From assembly GCA_024742605.1 (NCBI GenBank), contig JANSYC010000043.1:1-32738 (forward strand): a DNA stretch of 32,738 bases, read 5' to 3'. Position numbers and translations under genes: made by a program. How positions within the stretch are numbered: position 1 is the first letter of the stretch; every line of letters begins with the position of its first letter. Origin of the DNA: Alphaproteobacteria bacterium (GTDB taxonomy: Bacteria; Pseudomonadota; Alphaproteobacteria; Thalassobaculales; Thalassobaculaceae). The notes under the pieces are model-generated. The model was not told the origin of the DNA. It did not search any database and worked only from the letters and a program-made list of their open reading frames with translations. Positions 9,256 through 18,015 of this stretch are shown here, one piece after another.

Positions 9256-10190
9256 GCGCATTCAGAACGCAGCTACCGGGAAACCGGCTGAACCTACGCA
9301 ACGGGCCGATCGATCTCGTGATCGGCGCGGTCGGAAAACCGGCTGATGTCGCGGCCGCCTACGAACGTGCCGCAGATGTCTTCGAGCCCCTGCTGATGGA
9401 ACTGGTGGCCGAACTGTCCGAGCTGCGCACACCGGTCCACGAACTGCCGACCGGAGCGCTGCCGGGGCCGGTGGCAGGCCGTATGCTGGATGCCTGCCAC
9501 CCGCATGCCGCCCACTGGGTCACCCCGATGGCATGTGTTGCCGGGGCCGTCGCCGATTTCGTGCTCGAACGGATGCTGGAAGCCGCTCCCGATCTTCGAA
9601 AAGCCTTCGTGAACAATGGCGGCGACATCGCCCTCCATCTCGACCGGAACACCGAGTTCGAAATCGGTCTGATTCCGGAGATCACCGATCCGAACCTGTC
9701 AGGCCGAGTGCGGATCGCCGCAAACGATCCTGTTCGAGGGGTGGCGACCAGCGGACGGGGTGGGCGATCCCTGTCACGCGGGATCGCGGACGCGGTCACC
9801 GTACTCGCACGCTCGGCTGCGGAAGCCGATGTCGCTGCGACCTTGATCGCGAACCGGGTTGATCTGCCGGACCATCCCGCCATCGAACGCGTGCCGGCAA
9901 GCGAGGAAGACCCGGACAGCGAACTGGGCGACCGGCTCGTGGTGGTCGGTCTCGGCTCTCTGAACGACGCCGAAGCCGCCGAAGCCCTAGCGCCTGGGCT
10001 TGCGGCCGCCAAAAGCATGCAGGCGGACGGGCTGATCCACGCTGCAGCGCTGACCCTTCAGGGCGTGTGGCGGATTACCGGGTTTGACGATCTGGTCGCA
10101 CACCGGACCCAAGTCACCCCGTCAGTGGTTCCAATCCCGCTGGGCAGTCATGAGATCGCGGCGCTCGCCTCCGCTGCCGACGCCCGTTAA
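9252..10190 (+). CDS. UPF0280 family protein (ApbE superfamily)
   Basis: This is a UPF0280/COG2122 protein, 312 residues from the TTG at 9252. The family is assigned to the ApbE superfamily, whose best-known members transfer FMN onto proteins, but the role of UPF0280 itself is unknown. Recognisable segments are R-x-x-L-P-G-N-R-L-N-L at the start, G-P-V-A-G-R-M, the P-H-A-A-H-W-V-T-P-M-A-C-V-A-G-A-V-A-D block, and N-N-G-G-D-I-A. I chose the TTG because it forms a TTGA overlap with the upstream stop, matching the coupling of this operon, and because the conserved region starts there. A GTG at 9195 is an alternative. Context suggests it serves the Hnr-like protein, perhaps in cofactor handling. 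Confidence 0.85.
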   Translation: MSAFRTQLPGNRLNLRNGPIDLVIGAVGKPADVAAAYERAADVFEPLLMELVAELSELRTPVHELPTGALPGPVAGRMLDACHPHAAHWVTPMACVAGAVADFVLERMLEAAPDLRKAFVNNGGDIALHLDRNTEFEIGLIPEITDPNLSGRVRIAANDPVRGVATSGRGGRSLSRGIADAVTVLARSAAEADVAATLIANRVDLPDHPAIERVPASEEDPDSELGDRLVVVGLGSLNDAEAAEALAPGLAAAKSMQADGLIHAAALTLQGVWRITGFDDLVAHRTQVTPSVVPIPLGSHEIAALASAADAR

Positions 10191-10269
10191 TCTCCTCCCC
10201 TGAACAGGGCCGAGACAGGCCGAGCACCGGCACTCGTGCAGAGCAAATCGCAAGGGGAGAGACCTCAAC

Positions 10270-11025
10270 ATGTCTGACAGCAAGATCGCAATCGTCACCG
10301 GCGCAGGTTCCGGCATCGGCAAGGCCTCCGCCCTCGCCCTGCTGAAGGACGGCTGGACCGTTGCCTTGGCGGGACGCCGCGCCGACGCGCTGGCGGAGAC
10401 CGTGGCCGCCGCCGGTGGGGATGGGTCCCGCGCGCTCGCCGTGCCGACCGACGTGACCGACAGCGCCTCCGTCGCCAAGCTTTTTGACACCGCCATCGAC
10501 AAGTTCGGACGGGTCGATTTCATCTTCAACAATGCCGGTATGAACGCGCCGGGCATTCCGTTGGAGGATCTGTCGGACACGCAGTGGCTGGACGTGGTCA
10601 ACGTCAACCTGAACGGCGTGTTCTTCGGCATCCGCGAGGCGTTCCGGGTGATGAAGGCGCAGAGCCCGATGGGCGGGCGCATCCTCAACAACGGCTCGAT
10701 CTCGGCCCATGCGCCGCGCCCGAGCTCGATCCCCTACACGGCGACCAAGCATGCGGTGTCGGGCCTTACCAAGACCGCCTCGCTCGACGGACGCAAATAC
10801 GACATCGCAGTCTGCCAGATCGATGTCGGCAACGCCTTCACGGAACTCGCCGCCCGCATGAAGGATGGCGTGCCGCAGGCTGACGGGAGCATCAAGCCCG
10901 AAGCGATGATGGATGTGGAGCATGTGGCGAATTCGGTCGTCTTCATGGCCAACATGCCGCTCGACGCCAACGTCTATGAGCTGACGGTGATGGCGACAAA
11001 AATGCCCTATATCGGTCGCGGCTGA
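10270..11025 (+). CDS. Short-chain dehydrogenase/reductase
   Basis: This 251-residue classical SDR is an NAD(P)-dependent oxidoreductase of alcohols or ketones. The nucleotide-binding T-G-A-G-S-G-I-G is at residues 10-17, N-N-A-G at 87-90, and the catalytic residues are S143, Y156 and K160 (Y-T-A-T-K). An R-R pair at 36-37, after the second strand, hints at NADP preference. The start is supported by AAGGGGAG upstream. It lies 79 bases after the UPF0280 gene, so it may be the last gene of the hydroxylase operon or have its own promoter. The substrate cannot be told from sequence. Confidence 0.92.
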   Translation: MSDSKIAIVTGAGSGIGKASALALLKDGWTVALAGRRADALAETVAAAGGDGSRALAVPTDVTDSASVAKLFDTAIDKFGRVDFIFNNAGMNAPGIPLEDLSDTQWLDVVNVNLNGVFFGIREAFRVMKAQSPMGGRILNNGSISAHAPRPSSIPYTATKHAVSGLTKTASLDGRKYDIAVCQIDVGNAFTELAARMKDGVPQADGSIKPEAMMDVEHVANSVVFMANMPLDANVYELTVMATKMPYIGRG

Positions 11026-11028
11026 GCC

Positions 11029-11050
11029 GACGCCCCTGCAGGGACGCGTC
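11029..11050. terminator. Weak hairpin between convergent SDR and marR genes
   Basis: GACGC at 11029-11033 pairs with GCGTC at 11046-11050, with an inner CCC-TGCA-GGG. The hairpin begins four bases after the SDR stop and lies between two convergent genes, the right place for a terminator. There is no T-tract on either side, so an intrinsic terminator is doubtful. Confidence 0.3.
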
Positions 11051-11064
11051 TCACATCACACACA

Positions 11065-11523
11065 CTATAAAGAGGATTTCACCCCGGCCATCTTCGACAA
11101 GGTGTTCAGGAGCGCCCTGCTTTCCTCGGGCTCCAAGGGCGCAAGCGTCTGTTCGGATACCTTGTGCGCGGTTGCGGACAGGTCCTGGACCATTTTCCGG
11201 CCCTCGTCGGTAAGACGCAGCAGCGTCCGGCGTCGGTCGTTCGGATCGTCCGTACGACCGACGAGTCCGCGCGCCTCGAGCCGGCGGATGACGCCCTGGA
11301 TCGTCGCAGGATCCATCGCGGTCATGCGGCCCAGATGATTCTGGCTCGCCGCCGTTTCCGAGGCCAGCTTCGACAACGCCGCCCATTGCGTCGGCGTCAG
11401 ATCGGCCGTCTCGAAGGTTTCGAGAAAGATCTGGGTCGCACGCTGGTGGGCCCGCCGCAGCAGATGGCCGATCTGGTTCTCGAGAACGTAGCCATTGTCG
11501 TCAGGCTCATCGGCCATGCGCAT
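11065..11523 (-). CDS. MarR family transcriptional regulator
   Basis: A 152-residue winged-helix DNA-binding protein of the MarR family; such dimers usually repress and respond to small ligands. The family core is visible: L-T-P-T-Q-W-A-A-L at the first recognition region, M-D-P-A-T-I-Q-G-V-I-R-R-L-E in the recognition helix, and the wing with D-D-P-N-D-R-R-R-T-L-L-R-L-T-D-E-G. GGAGG lies four bases before the ATG at 11523 and ten before an ATG at 11517, so either start is possible. It is 22 bases downstream of aspS on the same strand and convergent with the SDR gene. It could regulate the hydroxylase/SDR set, but nothing in the sequence proves this. Confidence 0.92.
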   Translation of the reverse strand: MRMADEPDDNGYVLENQIGHLLRRAHQRATQIFLETFETADLTPTQWAALSKLASETAASQNHLGRMTAMDPATIQGVIRRLEARGLVGRTDDPNDRRRTLLRLTDEGRKMVQDLSATAHKVSEQTLAPLEPEESRALLNTLSKMAGVKSSL

Positions 11524-11545
11524 CCGTCCTCCGAGGTCCGGACCG

Positions 11546-13324
11546 TCACCCGGCCGGTTTTGCAGCCGGCGGCAGGGCCAGCCTGATCGACAGTTCCTTG
11601 AGCTGCTCCGGCGATACTTCGCTGGGAGCGTTCATCATCAGATCCTCGGCCCGGCCGTTCATCGGGAACAAGGTAACCTCCCGCAGATTCGGAACATCGG
11701 CGATCAGCATGACGATGCGGTCGATCCCAGGCGCGATCCCGCCATGCGGCGGGGCGCCGAACTTGAAGGCATTGATCATGCCCGCGAACTTGTCGTCCAC
11801 AACCTCGGGACCGTAGCCCGCGATCTCGAAGGCCTTGTACATGATCTCCGGCTTGTGGTTCCGGATGGCACCGGACGACAATTCCACACCATTGCATACC
11901 ACATCGTACTGGAACGCCAGGATATCGAGCGGATCTTTCGTCTCGAGCGCCTCCATTCCGCCCTGAGGCATCGAGAAGGGGTTGTGGGAGAAGTCGATCT
12001 TGCCGGCCTTTTCGTCGAACTCGAACATGGGAAAGTCAACGATCCAGCAGAACCTGAACGCACTCTTGTCGATCAGATCCAGATCAGCCCCCAGCTTCAG
12101 CCGGGCGCGACCCGCGAGGGACGCCGCTTCCAGTTCCTTGCCGGCCGAGAAGAACACGGCATCGCCGTCGCCCATGCCGGTCAGCGCCTTGATCTCGGCG
12201 ATCTTCTCCGGCGGGAGACGGTTGGCGATCGGCCCCCGGGCTTCGCCGTCCCCGAAGATCATGTAGCCCATGCCCGGCGCACCCTCGCCCTGGGCCCAGG
12301 CGTTCATCCGGTCGCAGATCGCCCGGCTGCCGCATTTCGGCCCTGGAACCGCGCGGACCACACCGCCGCCTTCAACCACCTTGGCGAACACCGCGAAGTC
12401 GGAGCCCCGGAAGACTTCAGTCACATCCGAGATCTCGAAGGGAATCCGCAGGTCCGGCTTGTCGGACCCGTATTTCAGCATCGACTCCCGAAACGGAATG
12501 CGCGGAAACGGCTCGGACTGCTTCCAGCTCGTGAATTCCTCGAACACGCCTGCCAGAACCGGTTCAACCGCCTGGAACACGTCCTCCTGCTCGACGAAAC
12601 TCATCTCCACGTCGAGCTGATAAAACTCACCTGGTGAGCGGTCGGCGCGGCTGTCCTCATCCCGAAAACATGGCGCGATCTGGAAGTACCGGTCGAAGCC
12701 CGCGACCATGATCAGCTGCTTGAACTGCTGGGGCGCCTGGGGCAGCGCGTAGAACTTGCCCGGATGCAGGCGGGAGGGCACCAGGAAGTCACGCGCGCCT
12801 TCCGGCGAGGACGCGGTCAAGATCGGGGTCTGGAATTCGAAGAAGCCGCCATCGACCATCCGGCGGCGGATCGAGGTGATGATCGCCGACCGCATCATGA
12901 TGTTCTTGTGGATCTTCTCACGCCGCAGATCGAGATAGCGGTACCGCAGCCGGGTCTCCTCGCCCGCATCCTCCTCGGAGTTCACCTGCAGCGGCACCTG
13001 ATCGGCGGAGGACAGCACCTCGAAATTGTCGATCCGCACTTCGATATCGCCGGTCGGCAGCTTCTTGTTGACGGTCTCCTCCGAGCGCTTCACCACTCGG
13101 CCGGTGATGCAAACAACGCTTTCCAGCCGGTGCTTCTCGACCTGCTGGAACGCTGGATCCTCGATATCGGTCACGCATTGCGTGATGCCATAATGGTCGC
13201 GCAGATCGATAAACACGAGCTGGCCGTGATCCCGCCGGCGGTGGATCCATCCGGACAGGCGAACGGTCTCCCCGACATTGTCTTCACGAAGTGCGGTGCA
13301 AGTATGCGAGCGGTATCGGTGCAT
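11546..13324 (-). CDS. aspS: Aspartyl-tRNA synthetase
   Basis: A class II aminoacyl-tRNA synthetase, 592 residues, of the bacterial long type that charges tRNA(Asp). The N-terminal OB-fold anticodon domain contains [10 protein letters not shown]. Motif 2 is seen around [10 protein letters not shown] and [11 protein letters not shown]. The C-terminal motif 3 region has [13 protein letters not shown]. In many alphaproteobacteria this enzyme also charges tRNA(Asn) ahead of an amidotransferase; that cannot be decided here. It has its own candidate promoter about 58 bp upstream and is followed by marR. Confidence 0.97.
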   Translation of the reverse strand: MHRYRSHTCTALREDNVGETVRLSGWIHRRRDHGQLVFIDLRDHYGITQCVTDIEDPAFQQVEKHRLESVVCITGRVVKRSEETVNKKLPTGDIEVRIDNFEVLSSADQVPLQVNSEEDAGEETRLRYRYLDLRREKIHKNIMMRSAIITSIRRRMVDGGFFEFQTPILTASSPEGARDFLVPSRLHPGKFYALPQAPQQFKQLIMVAGFDRYFQIAPCFRDEDSRADRSPGEFYQLDVEMSFVEQEDVFQAVEPVLAGVFEEFTSWKQSEPFPRIPFRESMLKYGSDKPDLRIPFEISDVTEVFRGSDFAVFAKVVEGGGVVRAVPGPKCGSRAICDRMNAWAQGEGAPGMGYMIFGDGEARGPIANRLPPEKIAEIKALTGMGDGDAVFFSAGKELEAASLAGRARLKLGADLDLIDKSAFRFCWIVDFPMFEFDEKAGKIDFSHNPFSMPQGGMEALETKDPLDILAFQYDVVCNGVELSSGAIRNHKPEIMYKAFEIAGYGPEVVDDKFAGMINAFKFGAPPHGGIAPGIDRIVMLIADVPNLREVTLFPMNGRAEDLMMNAPSEVSPEQLKELSIRLALPPAAKPAG

Positions 13325-13381
13325 GGGTCCGGTTCGGCCTTGTTGAACTGCGAGATGTGGAAGCGAAGGATATCGGCGCTC

Positions 13382-13410
13382 GTATAGCGGTTTTGCCGCT
13401 TCGGCGCCAA
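13382..13410 (-). promoter_or_regulatory. Candidate aspS promoter, TTGGCG-N17-CTATAC
   Basis: On the minus strand a -35 box TTGGCG (13410-13405) is followed after exactly 17 bases by a -10 box CTATAC (13387-13382). This fits the alphaproteobacterial housekeeping pattern of TTGAC/TTGGC and CTATAT-like boxes. Transcription would begin near 13375, giving a leader of about 50 bases before the aspS ATG. Confidence 0.55.
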
Positions 13411-13431
13411 TGATAACACTGAGAAGGCAGA

Positions 13432-13451
13432 CCTGAGGTCGGAGTCTCAGG
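13432..13451. repeat. Inverted repeat CCTGAG-N8-CTCAGG over the ribH stop codon
   Basis: CCTGAG at 13432-13437 and CTCAGG at 13446-13451 form a perfect six-base dyad with an eight-base loop. It spans the ribH stop codon, just upstream of the aspS promoter. It could be a weak factor-assisted terminator for ribH. No T-tract follows. Confidence 0.3.
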
Positions 13452-13923
13452 CGTTCTCGGTCCGAACGGCCTGCCGGGCCCCGAGAAGAGCACTGCAGGC
13501 GCGCGCGGCCTCGGCCCCTTTCTTCTCGAAGTGCTCCAGGAAGAACCGGTTGTGATCATCGGTTTCCTGATACTGGTGCGGCGTGAGAACCACGGAGAAC
13601 ACGGGAACATCGGTATCCAACTGAACACGCATCAGCGCGTCGACCACGGTGCTCGCCACGAAATCGTGACGGTAGATCCCACCATCGACCACGAACGCTG
13701 CGCCCACGACCGCCTGGAACCGACCGGTCCTTGCCAGCGTCTGCGCCATCAGCGGAATCTCGAACGCGCCCGGTACTGCGATTATCTCGACGGCGACCCG
13801 GCTCTCCCAAAGCGCTGCGGTCTCCACCTCGAACCCAGCCTGAGCCCTGTCGACAATATCGGCATGCCACTGGGCCTTTATGAAGGCGATCGGACGGATA
13901 TCCAGGTCAGCCGATTGGGTCAT
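13447..13923 (-). CDS. ribH: 6,7-dimethyl-8-ribityllumazine synthase, type II (RibH2)
   Basis: The enzyme condenses the ribityl-aminouracil with dihydroxybutanone phosphate to make the riboflavin precursor. The 158-residue product has V-P-G-A-F-E-I-P at about residues 50-57 and [10 protein letters not shown] at 81-90, with the likely catalytic histidine H86. The G-G-I-Y-R-H form and the later V-L-T-P-H-Q-Y are features of the decameric type II enzymes of Brucella and relatives; type I enzymes have G-E-T-x-H-F there. GGAG six bases before the ATG at 13923 supports this start; an ATG at 13935 is an alternative. The frame stays open much further upstream, but that part looks random. It stands apart from other riboflavin genes, and I see no FMN riboswitch upstream. 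Confidence 0.9.
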   Translation of the reverse strand: MTQSADLDIRPIAFIKAQWHADIVDRAQAGFEVETAALWESRVAVEIIAVPGAFEIPLMAQTLARTGRFQAVVGAAFVVDGGIYRHDFVASTVVDALMRVQLDTDVPVFSVVLTPHQYQETDDHNRFFLEHFEKKGAEAARACSALLGARQAVRTENA

Positions 13924-14181
13924 AGCAATCTCCATCTGCGCAACGACCAGCAAGTCCGAGCATACGCCATAGCCGATGGGCACGTGCAGAACAGGACCCG
14001 GTCGCTTCTCTAGAACGGACGGTGAATCGCATGACCCTGTAGCATTGTCCAGCGTGGGTGGATCGCGGGGCCCCAACCCGGTGAACGTTTTCGTCCGCAA
14101 GCCTGTCAGTTTCGTCAGCTTCCGGCGCGCGCCGGGTCTGGTAGGGTCACAGCCGCATCCGCTGTCGAAGGTCGTTTCCGC

Positions 14182-15054
14182 ATGCCACCACCCGTCCGTG
14201 CAGCCCTTCTTTGCGTCCTGTCCTGTGCGTTCTTCGCCGGCGCCCAAGCCTTTGCCAAGGCGGCCCAAGCCCCCGGCATCGGTCCGACGCTTCACCCGCT
14301 ACAGGTCACGGCCGCCCGATTCCTGTTCGCGTTTCTTCTGCTATTGCCGTTGATCCTGCGACAAGGCCCGAAGGTCGTTCGCACGACGGTCCCCTGGCGT
14401 CATGTGCAGCGGGTCCTGTTCGGCGTCGCCGGCGTGGCAACCTTGTTCGCAGCCCTCGCGGAAATACCCCTGGGCGACGCGGTCGCAATCGCCTGGGCGA
14501 GCCCGCTGTTCGCTCTGCTGTTCGCGGCCCTCTTTCTCAAGGAGAAGGTCGCCGCAAGCCGTTGGATCGCGGCGGCAGTCGGGTTCACCGGGGTGGCCAT
14601 CATGATGCGCCCGAGCGGGGCCGCATTCGAGCCCGCAGCCCTGCTCGCACTGGCCTCCGCTCTGTTCGTTGGCGGGGAAGTGGTGACGATCCGTCTGCTG
14701 GCGACCCGGGACAGCACCTTGACCATTCTCGCGATCAACAACGGCCTTGGCGTGCTGATCGCCTGCGCCGCGGCGGCCCCCGTCTTCGTCACGCCCAGCG
14801 GCCAGCAACTGATCCTTTTGGCGGCGGTCGGCGTGGTCATGCTGACCGGTCAGACGATTTTCCTGAAAGCGGTGACCATTGCCGAGGCCAGTTTCGTGGC
14901 CCCGTTCTATTACGCGACCCTGATTTGGGCCGCTCTGATCGGTCTGGTGATATTCGGCGAAGTCCCCGGATGGCCGCTGATCCTGGGGGCAAGCCTGATC
15001 GTCGCCAGCGGGATCTATGTCAGCTGGCGGCGCACCGGACCCGCCAAGGCGTGA
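14182..15054 (+). CDS. EamA/DMT family transporter
   Basis: A 290-residue membrane protein of the drug/metabolite transporter superfamily. About ten hydrophobic segments can be traced, arranged as two EamA repeats of roughly equal size. Typical features are the early A-K-A followed by a helix reading [26 protein letters not shown] in the first repeat, and V-I-F-G-E-V-P in the second. The substrate of such proteins cannot be predicted from sequence; amino acids, metabolites or drugs are all known. It is divergent from ribH across a 258-bp gap and convergent with the M23 peptidase gene, with only one base between the stop codons. Confidence 0.9.
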   Translation: MPPPVRAALLCVLSCAFFAGAQAFAKAAQAPGIGPTLHPLQVTAARFLFAFLLLLPLILRQGPKVVRTTVPWRHVQRVLFGVAGVATLFAALAEIPLGDAVAIAWASPLFALLFAALFLKEKVAASRWIAAAVGFTGVAIMMRPSGAAFEPAALLALASALFVGGEVVTIRLLATRDSTLTILAINNGLGVLIACAAAAPVFVTPSGQQLILLAAVGVVMLTGQTIFLKAVTIAEASFVAPFYYATLIWAALIGLVIFGEVPGWPLILGASLIVASGIYVSWRRTGPAKA

Positions 15055-15055
15055 G

Positions 15056-16201
15056 CTATTCCAGGGTGGTCTCGACCGTTCGGTCGGCGGTAACCGCCCC
15101 GTCTCGAGACAAGACGATCCGTGCGGTATAGCGACCGGTGGGCCAGCCACCGGCGGGCGTCCGTTTGCCCAGGTATTGAAAGCGGATGATCTCGGTCTTC
15201 TCGGCGGTCCAGTCGGACTGAAAAACCTCGCCGTCCGGACCGGCAATGCTGACCTCCGCGCGATCTCCCCTCCGAACACCGGCGATCCGCATCCAGACAA
15301 TCAGCACCTCACCCTTGGCCGGTAGCGTGCTCGGTTGCGGGATGCCCTGTTCCGCCTCCGACCTGGAGACCGATCGGCTGGCGAGCCCCAGATCCAGAAG
15401 TTTGGGGGCCCGATAGGTCAGCACCTCCTGGAGATCCTTCTGCCATAGCGGCGCGGCGCCCGGACCGCATTCCGGTCCGCCATCGACGCCCTTGAAAGGG
15501 TCGACGACGGCGCCGTCCCTATTCACGGTGAGATGGAGGTGGGGAAATTCGGTCAACCCGGACAGGCCGACAGCTCCGAGAACCTGCCCGCGCTCGACCT
15601 GCTGGCCGGTGGAGACCAGCACGCTGCCCAGTTTCATATGACAGTATTGGGTGGCCCAGCCGTCGCCATGGTCGATCCGGACCCCGTTGCCGCATTCCTG
15701 TCCCGCGATCGCGTCGCGCCCGGTCTCACGAAAACTGATATCCGACATGTTGTTGCGGGTGCCCATCACCCGCCCCGGCGCCGCCGCCAGCACCGGGACG
15801 TTCCGGTCGATCGCGGCGATATTCGGAAGCGCGAAGTCGGTCCCCTTGTGACCGTCATACGACATGTCCAAACACATGAAGTCCTCGCGACCGGGGCCCG
15901 GATCGTCGTCCACGTAGTTGACGATCCAGCAGTCCCGGCCGACCGAGCAGGCGATCGGCAGAGCGAGCCACAACGGAGGTTCCGACGCCCACGTCATGGT
16001 TGGCGACTGGCCATTCACATCCAGCTCCGGCTCGGCGGGCGGCGCCGTCTTGGCCACCTCTTGGTCATGCTGCCGCTGATCCCTGACCGCGTTCAGCCGC
16101 TCCTCGTGCGCTTCCTTCTCCAGAATAACGACGTAGAACGCAGCAACGAAGGCGACGAGCGATCCGATACCGAGCAGAACGGTCGTGATACGCCACCACA
16201 T
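15056..16201 (-). CDS. Membrane-anchored M23 family metallopeptidase
   Basis: A 381-residue protein with one N-terminal membrane segment (about residues 5-27), a charged stretch rich in E, R and Q, and a periplasmic LytM/M23 zinc peptidase domain. Zinc and catalytic motifs are intact: H-K-G-T-D-F (H-x3-D form), the H-G-D-G-W-A-T-Q-Y-C-H segment, and H-L-H. Such enzymes cleave peptide cross-links of peptidoglycan. Several conserved cysteines in the domain suggest disulfides. The roughly 130-residue C-terminal part after the peptidase core looks like an extra beta domain of unknown role. It starts three bases after the rmlA stop, so it belongs to the dTDP-rhamnose operon and may link envelope glycan assembly with wall remodelling. 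Confidence 0.88.
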   Translation of the reverse strand: MWWRITTVLLGIGSLVAFVAAFYVVILEKEAHEERLNAVRDQRQHDQEVAKTAPPAEPELDVNGQSPTMTWASEPPLWLALPIACSVGRDCWIVNYVDDDPGPGREDFMCLDMSYDGHKGTDFALPNIAAIDRNVPVLAAAPGRVMGTRNNMSDISFRETGRDAIAGQECGNGVRIDHGDGWATQYCHMKLGSVLVSTGQQVERGQVLGAVGLSGLTEFPHLHLTVNRDGAVVDPFKGVDGGPECGPGAAPLWQKDLQEVLTYRAPKLLDLGLASRSVSRSEAEQGIPQPSTLPAKGEVLIVWMRIAGVRRGDRAEVSIAGPDGEVFQSDWTAEKTEIIRFQYLGKRTPAGGWPTGRYTARIVLSRDGAVTADRTVETTLE

Positions 16202-16204
16202 CGA

Positions 16205-17068
16205 CTATCTCACGAGCAGTCTGAGATACTCACCATAGCCCGACTTTGCGAGCGGATCCGCCAGCCGCAGAACCTGTTCGGCATCGATATATCCCATATG
16301 GAACGCGATTTCCTCGACACAGGCGATCTTGAGTCCCTGACGCGCCTCGACGGTGCGCACGAATTCGGAGGCCTGCAGCAGGCTGTCATGGGTTCCGGTG
16401 TCGAGCCATGCATACCCCCGACCCAGTCGTTCAACCGAGAGCGCATCCCGCTTCAGATACACCATGTTCACGTCGGTGATCTCAAGCTCCCCGCGCGGCG
16501 ACGGCTTGATGTCGCGGGCAATCTCGAGCACGGCATTGTCGTAGAAATAGAGCCCGGTGACCGCCCAGTTCGTCTTCGGTTTCGCCGGCTTCTCTTCGAT
16601 ACTCAACGCCTTGCCAGCGTCGTCGAACGCCACCACGCCATAGCGTTCCGGATCGCTGACATAGTAGCCGAACACCGTGGCTCCCTCGGTACGCTTGGAC
16701 GCTTTCTGCAGGACATCGGTCAGGCCGTGGCCATAGAAAATGTTATCGCCCAGCACCAGCGCCACCGGGTCCGAGCCGACGAAATCGCCGCCGATGATGA
16801 AGGCCTCGGCCAGCCCGTTCGGCGACGGCTGCTTCGCATAGCTGATCGAGAGGCCCCACTGGCTGCCGTCCCCCAAGAGATGATGAAAGGCGGACTGATC
16901 CTCGGGCGTGGTGATCACCAGGATGTCCCGGATCCCCGCCAGCATCAGGGTGGCCAGCGGATAGTAGATCATCGGCTTGTCGAACACGGGCAGCAACTGC
17001 TTGCTCGCCACCAAGGTCAACGGATAGAGCCGTGTTCCGGACCCTCCGGCCAGGATAATGCCCTTCAT
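16205..17068 (-). CDS. rmlA: Glucose-1-phosphate thymidylyltransferase
   Basis: The first enzyme of dTDP-L-rhamnose synthesis, joining glucose-1-phosphate and dTTP. The 287-residue length fits RmlA. The nucleotide-binding motif [11 protein letters not shown] is at residues 8-18, followed by K-Q-L-L-P-V and K-P-M-I-Y-Y-P-L, and G-D-N-I-F-Y-G near residue 110. E-E-K-P and W-L-D-T-G-T-H complete the family pattern. It is the fourth rml gene in the operon, 65 bases after rmlD, the largest gap in the set, and is followed at three bases by the M23 peptidase gene. Confidence 0.96.
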   Translation of the reverse strand: MKGIILAGGSGTRLYPLTLVASKQLLPVFDKPMIYYPLATLMLAGIRDILVITTPEDQSAFHHLLGDGSQWGLSISYAKQPSPNGLAEAFIIGGDFVGSDPVALVLGDNIFYGHGLTDVLQKASKRTEGATVFGYYVSDPERYGVVAFDDAGKALSIEEKPAKPKTNWAVTGLYFYDNAVLEIARDIKPSPRGELEITDVNMVYLKRDALSVERLGRGYAWLDTGTHDSLLQASEFVRTVEARQGLKIACVEEIAFHMGYIDAEQVLRLADPLAKSGYGEYLRLLVR

Positions 17069-17133
17069 GATGCGCCCCTTGTCGGTCTGCGGTTCTCTGT
17101 GACTCCCGGACCACGTCCGGAAGACATACTGTA

Positions 17134-18012
17134 TCAGGTTCTCTGGAGTATCAGGTCCACCGTCGCCTCGGCGGCGGCCCGCCAGTCCCGGCGCGGCACG
17201 GCGACCGCGTTATCCAGACTGCTGTTGTCCAGCACGGAATAGGCCGGGCGGGCCGCCGGCGTCGGGTATTCGGAACTCGGGATCGCCTGCACCGCCGGAC
17301 GTCGGCCCCAGACCGGCTCGGCCCGGGCGAAGACCGCCTCGGCCAGGCCATGCCAGGTGGTCGCCCCGGACGCCGTATAGTGATGGGTGCCCGAGACCCC
17401 GGACCCGGCCGAACGGGCCGACAGGATCGCCAGGATCGCCGCAGCGATATCCTCGGCGGCGGTGGGGGTGCCGTGCTGATCGGCCACGACCTTGAGCTCG
17501 TCCCGCTGGGCGCCGACCCGCAGCATGGTGTTCACGAAGTTCTTGCCGTCGACCGCATAGACCCACGCCGTCCGCAAGATCAGGTGATCCTCCAACCGGT
17601 CGCGAATGGCGGCCTCACCGGCCTCTTTCGATGCTCCATAGACGCCAAGGGGGGCGATCGGATCGTTCGGCAGATAGGGGCGGGCACCGCTGCCGTCGAA
17701 AACGTAGTCGGTCGACAGATGGATCAGTCCGATGCCCAACGTCCCGCAAATCTCAGCCAATGCAGCGGGGCCATCCCGGTTGACCACAATCGCCAGATCC
17801 CGCTCGGTCTCGGCCTGATCGACGGCTGTATAGGCGGCCGGGTTGACCACAATGTCAGGCGCCATCGCGGACACCGCTTCGGCAATCGACCCTGGTCTCG
17901 ACAGGTCCAGCTTGTCCCGTCCCGCACCGATCAGAGTGATCCCCGCCGGCGCCGTCACTGACATCAGCGCGCCACCGACCTGGCCCGAAATCCCGGTTAC
18001 CAGGACCCGCAT
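17134..18012 (-). CDS. rmlD: dTDP-4-dehydrorhamnose reductase
   Basis: The last enzyme of dTDP-L-rhamnose synthesis, reducing the 4-keto group with NAD(P)H. The 292-residue protein begins with the nucleotide-binding G-I-S-G-Q-V-G at residues 7-13. It has [20 protein letters not shown] and the catalytic Y-G-A-S-K in the middle, all typical of RmlD. It starts three bases after the rmlB stop, so it is translated from the same message. Confidence 0.95.
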   Translation of the reverse strand: MRVLVTGISGQVGGALMSVTAPAGITLIGAGRDKLDLSRPGSIAEAVSAMAPDIVVNPAAYTAVDQAETERDLAIVVNRDGPAALAEICGTLGIGLIHLSTDYVFDGSGARPYLPNDPIAPLGVYGASKEAGEAAIRDRLEDHLILRTAWVYAVDGKNFVNTMLRVGAQRDELKVVADQHGTPTAAEDIAAAILAILSARSAGSGVSGTHHYTASGATTWHGLAEAVFARAEPVWGRRPAVQAIPSSEYPTPAARPAYSVLDNSSLDNAVAVPRRDWRAAAEATVDLILQRT

Positions 18013-18015
18013 GGT

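Noticed and set aside
7648-9261. Minus-strand open frame of 537 codons opposite the Hnr-like gene
   Set aside because: Composition is shadow-like and it covers a coupled operon gene exactly.
13924-14295. Upstream extension of the lumazine synthase frame
   Set aside because: Residues before the ATG at 13923 are K/R/G/T-rich with no homology, and a proper ribosome site precedes 13923. The FMN riboswitch sought there was not seen.
15533-17242. Plus-strand open frame of 569 codons across the M23 and rmlA genes
   Set aside because: It runs antisense to two well-identified genes and has no domain.
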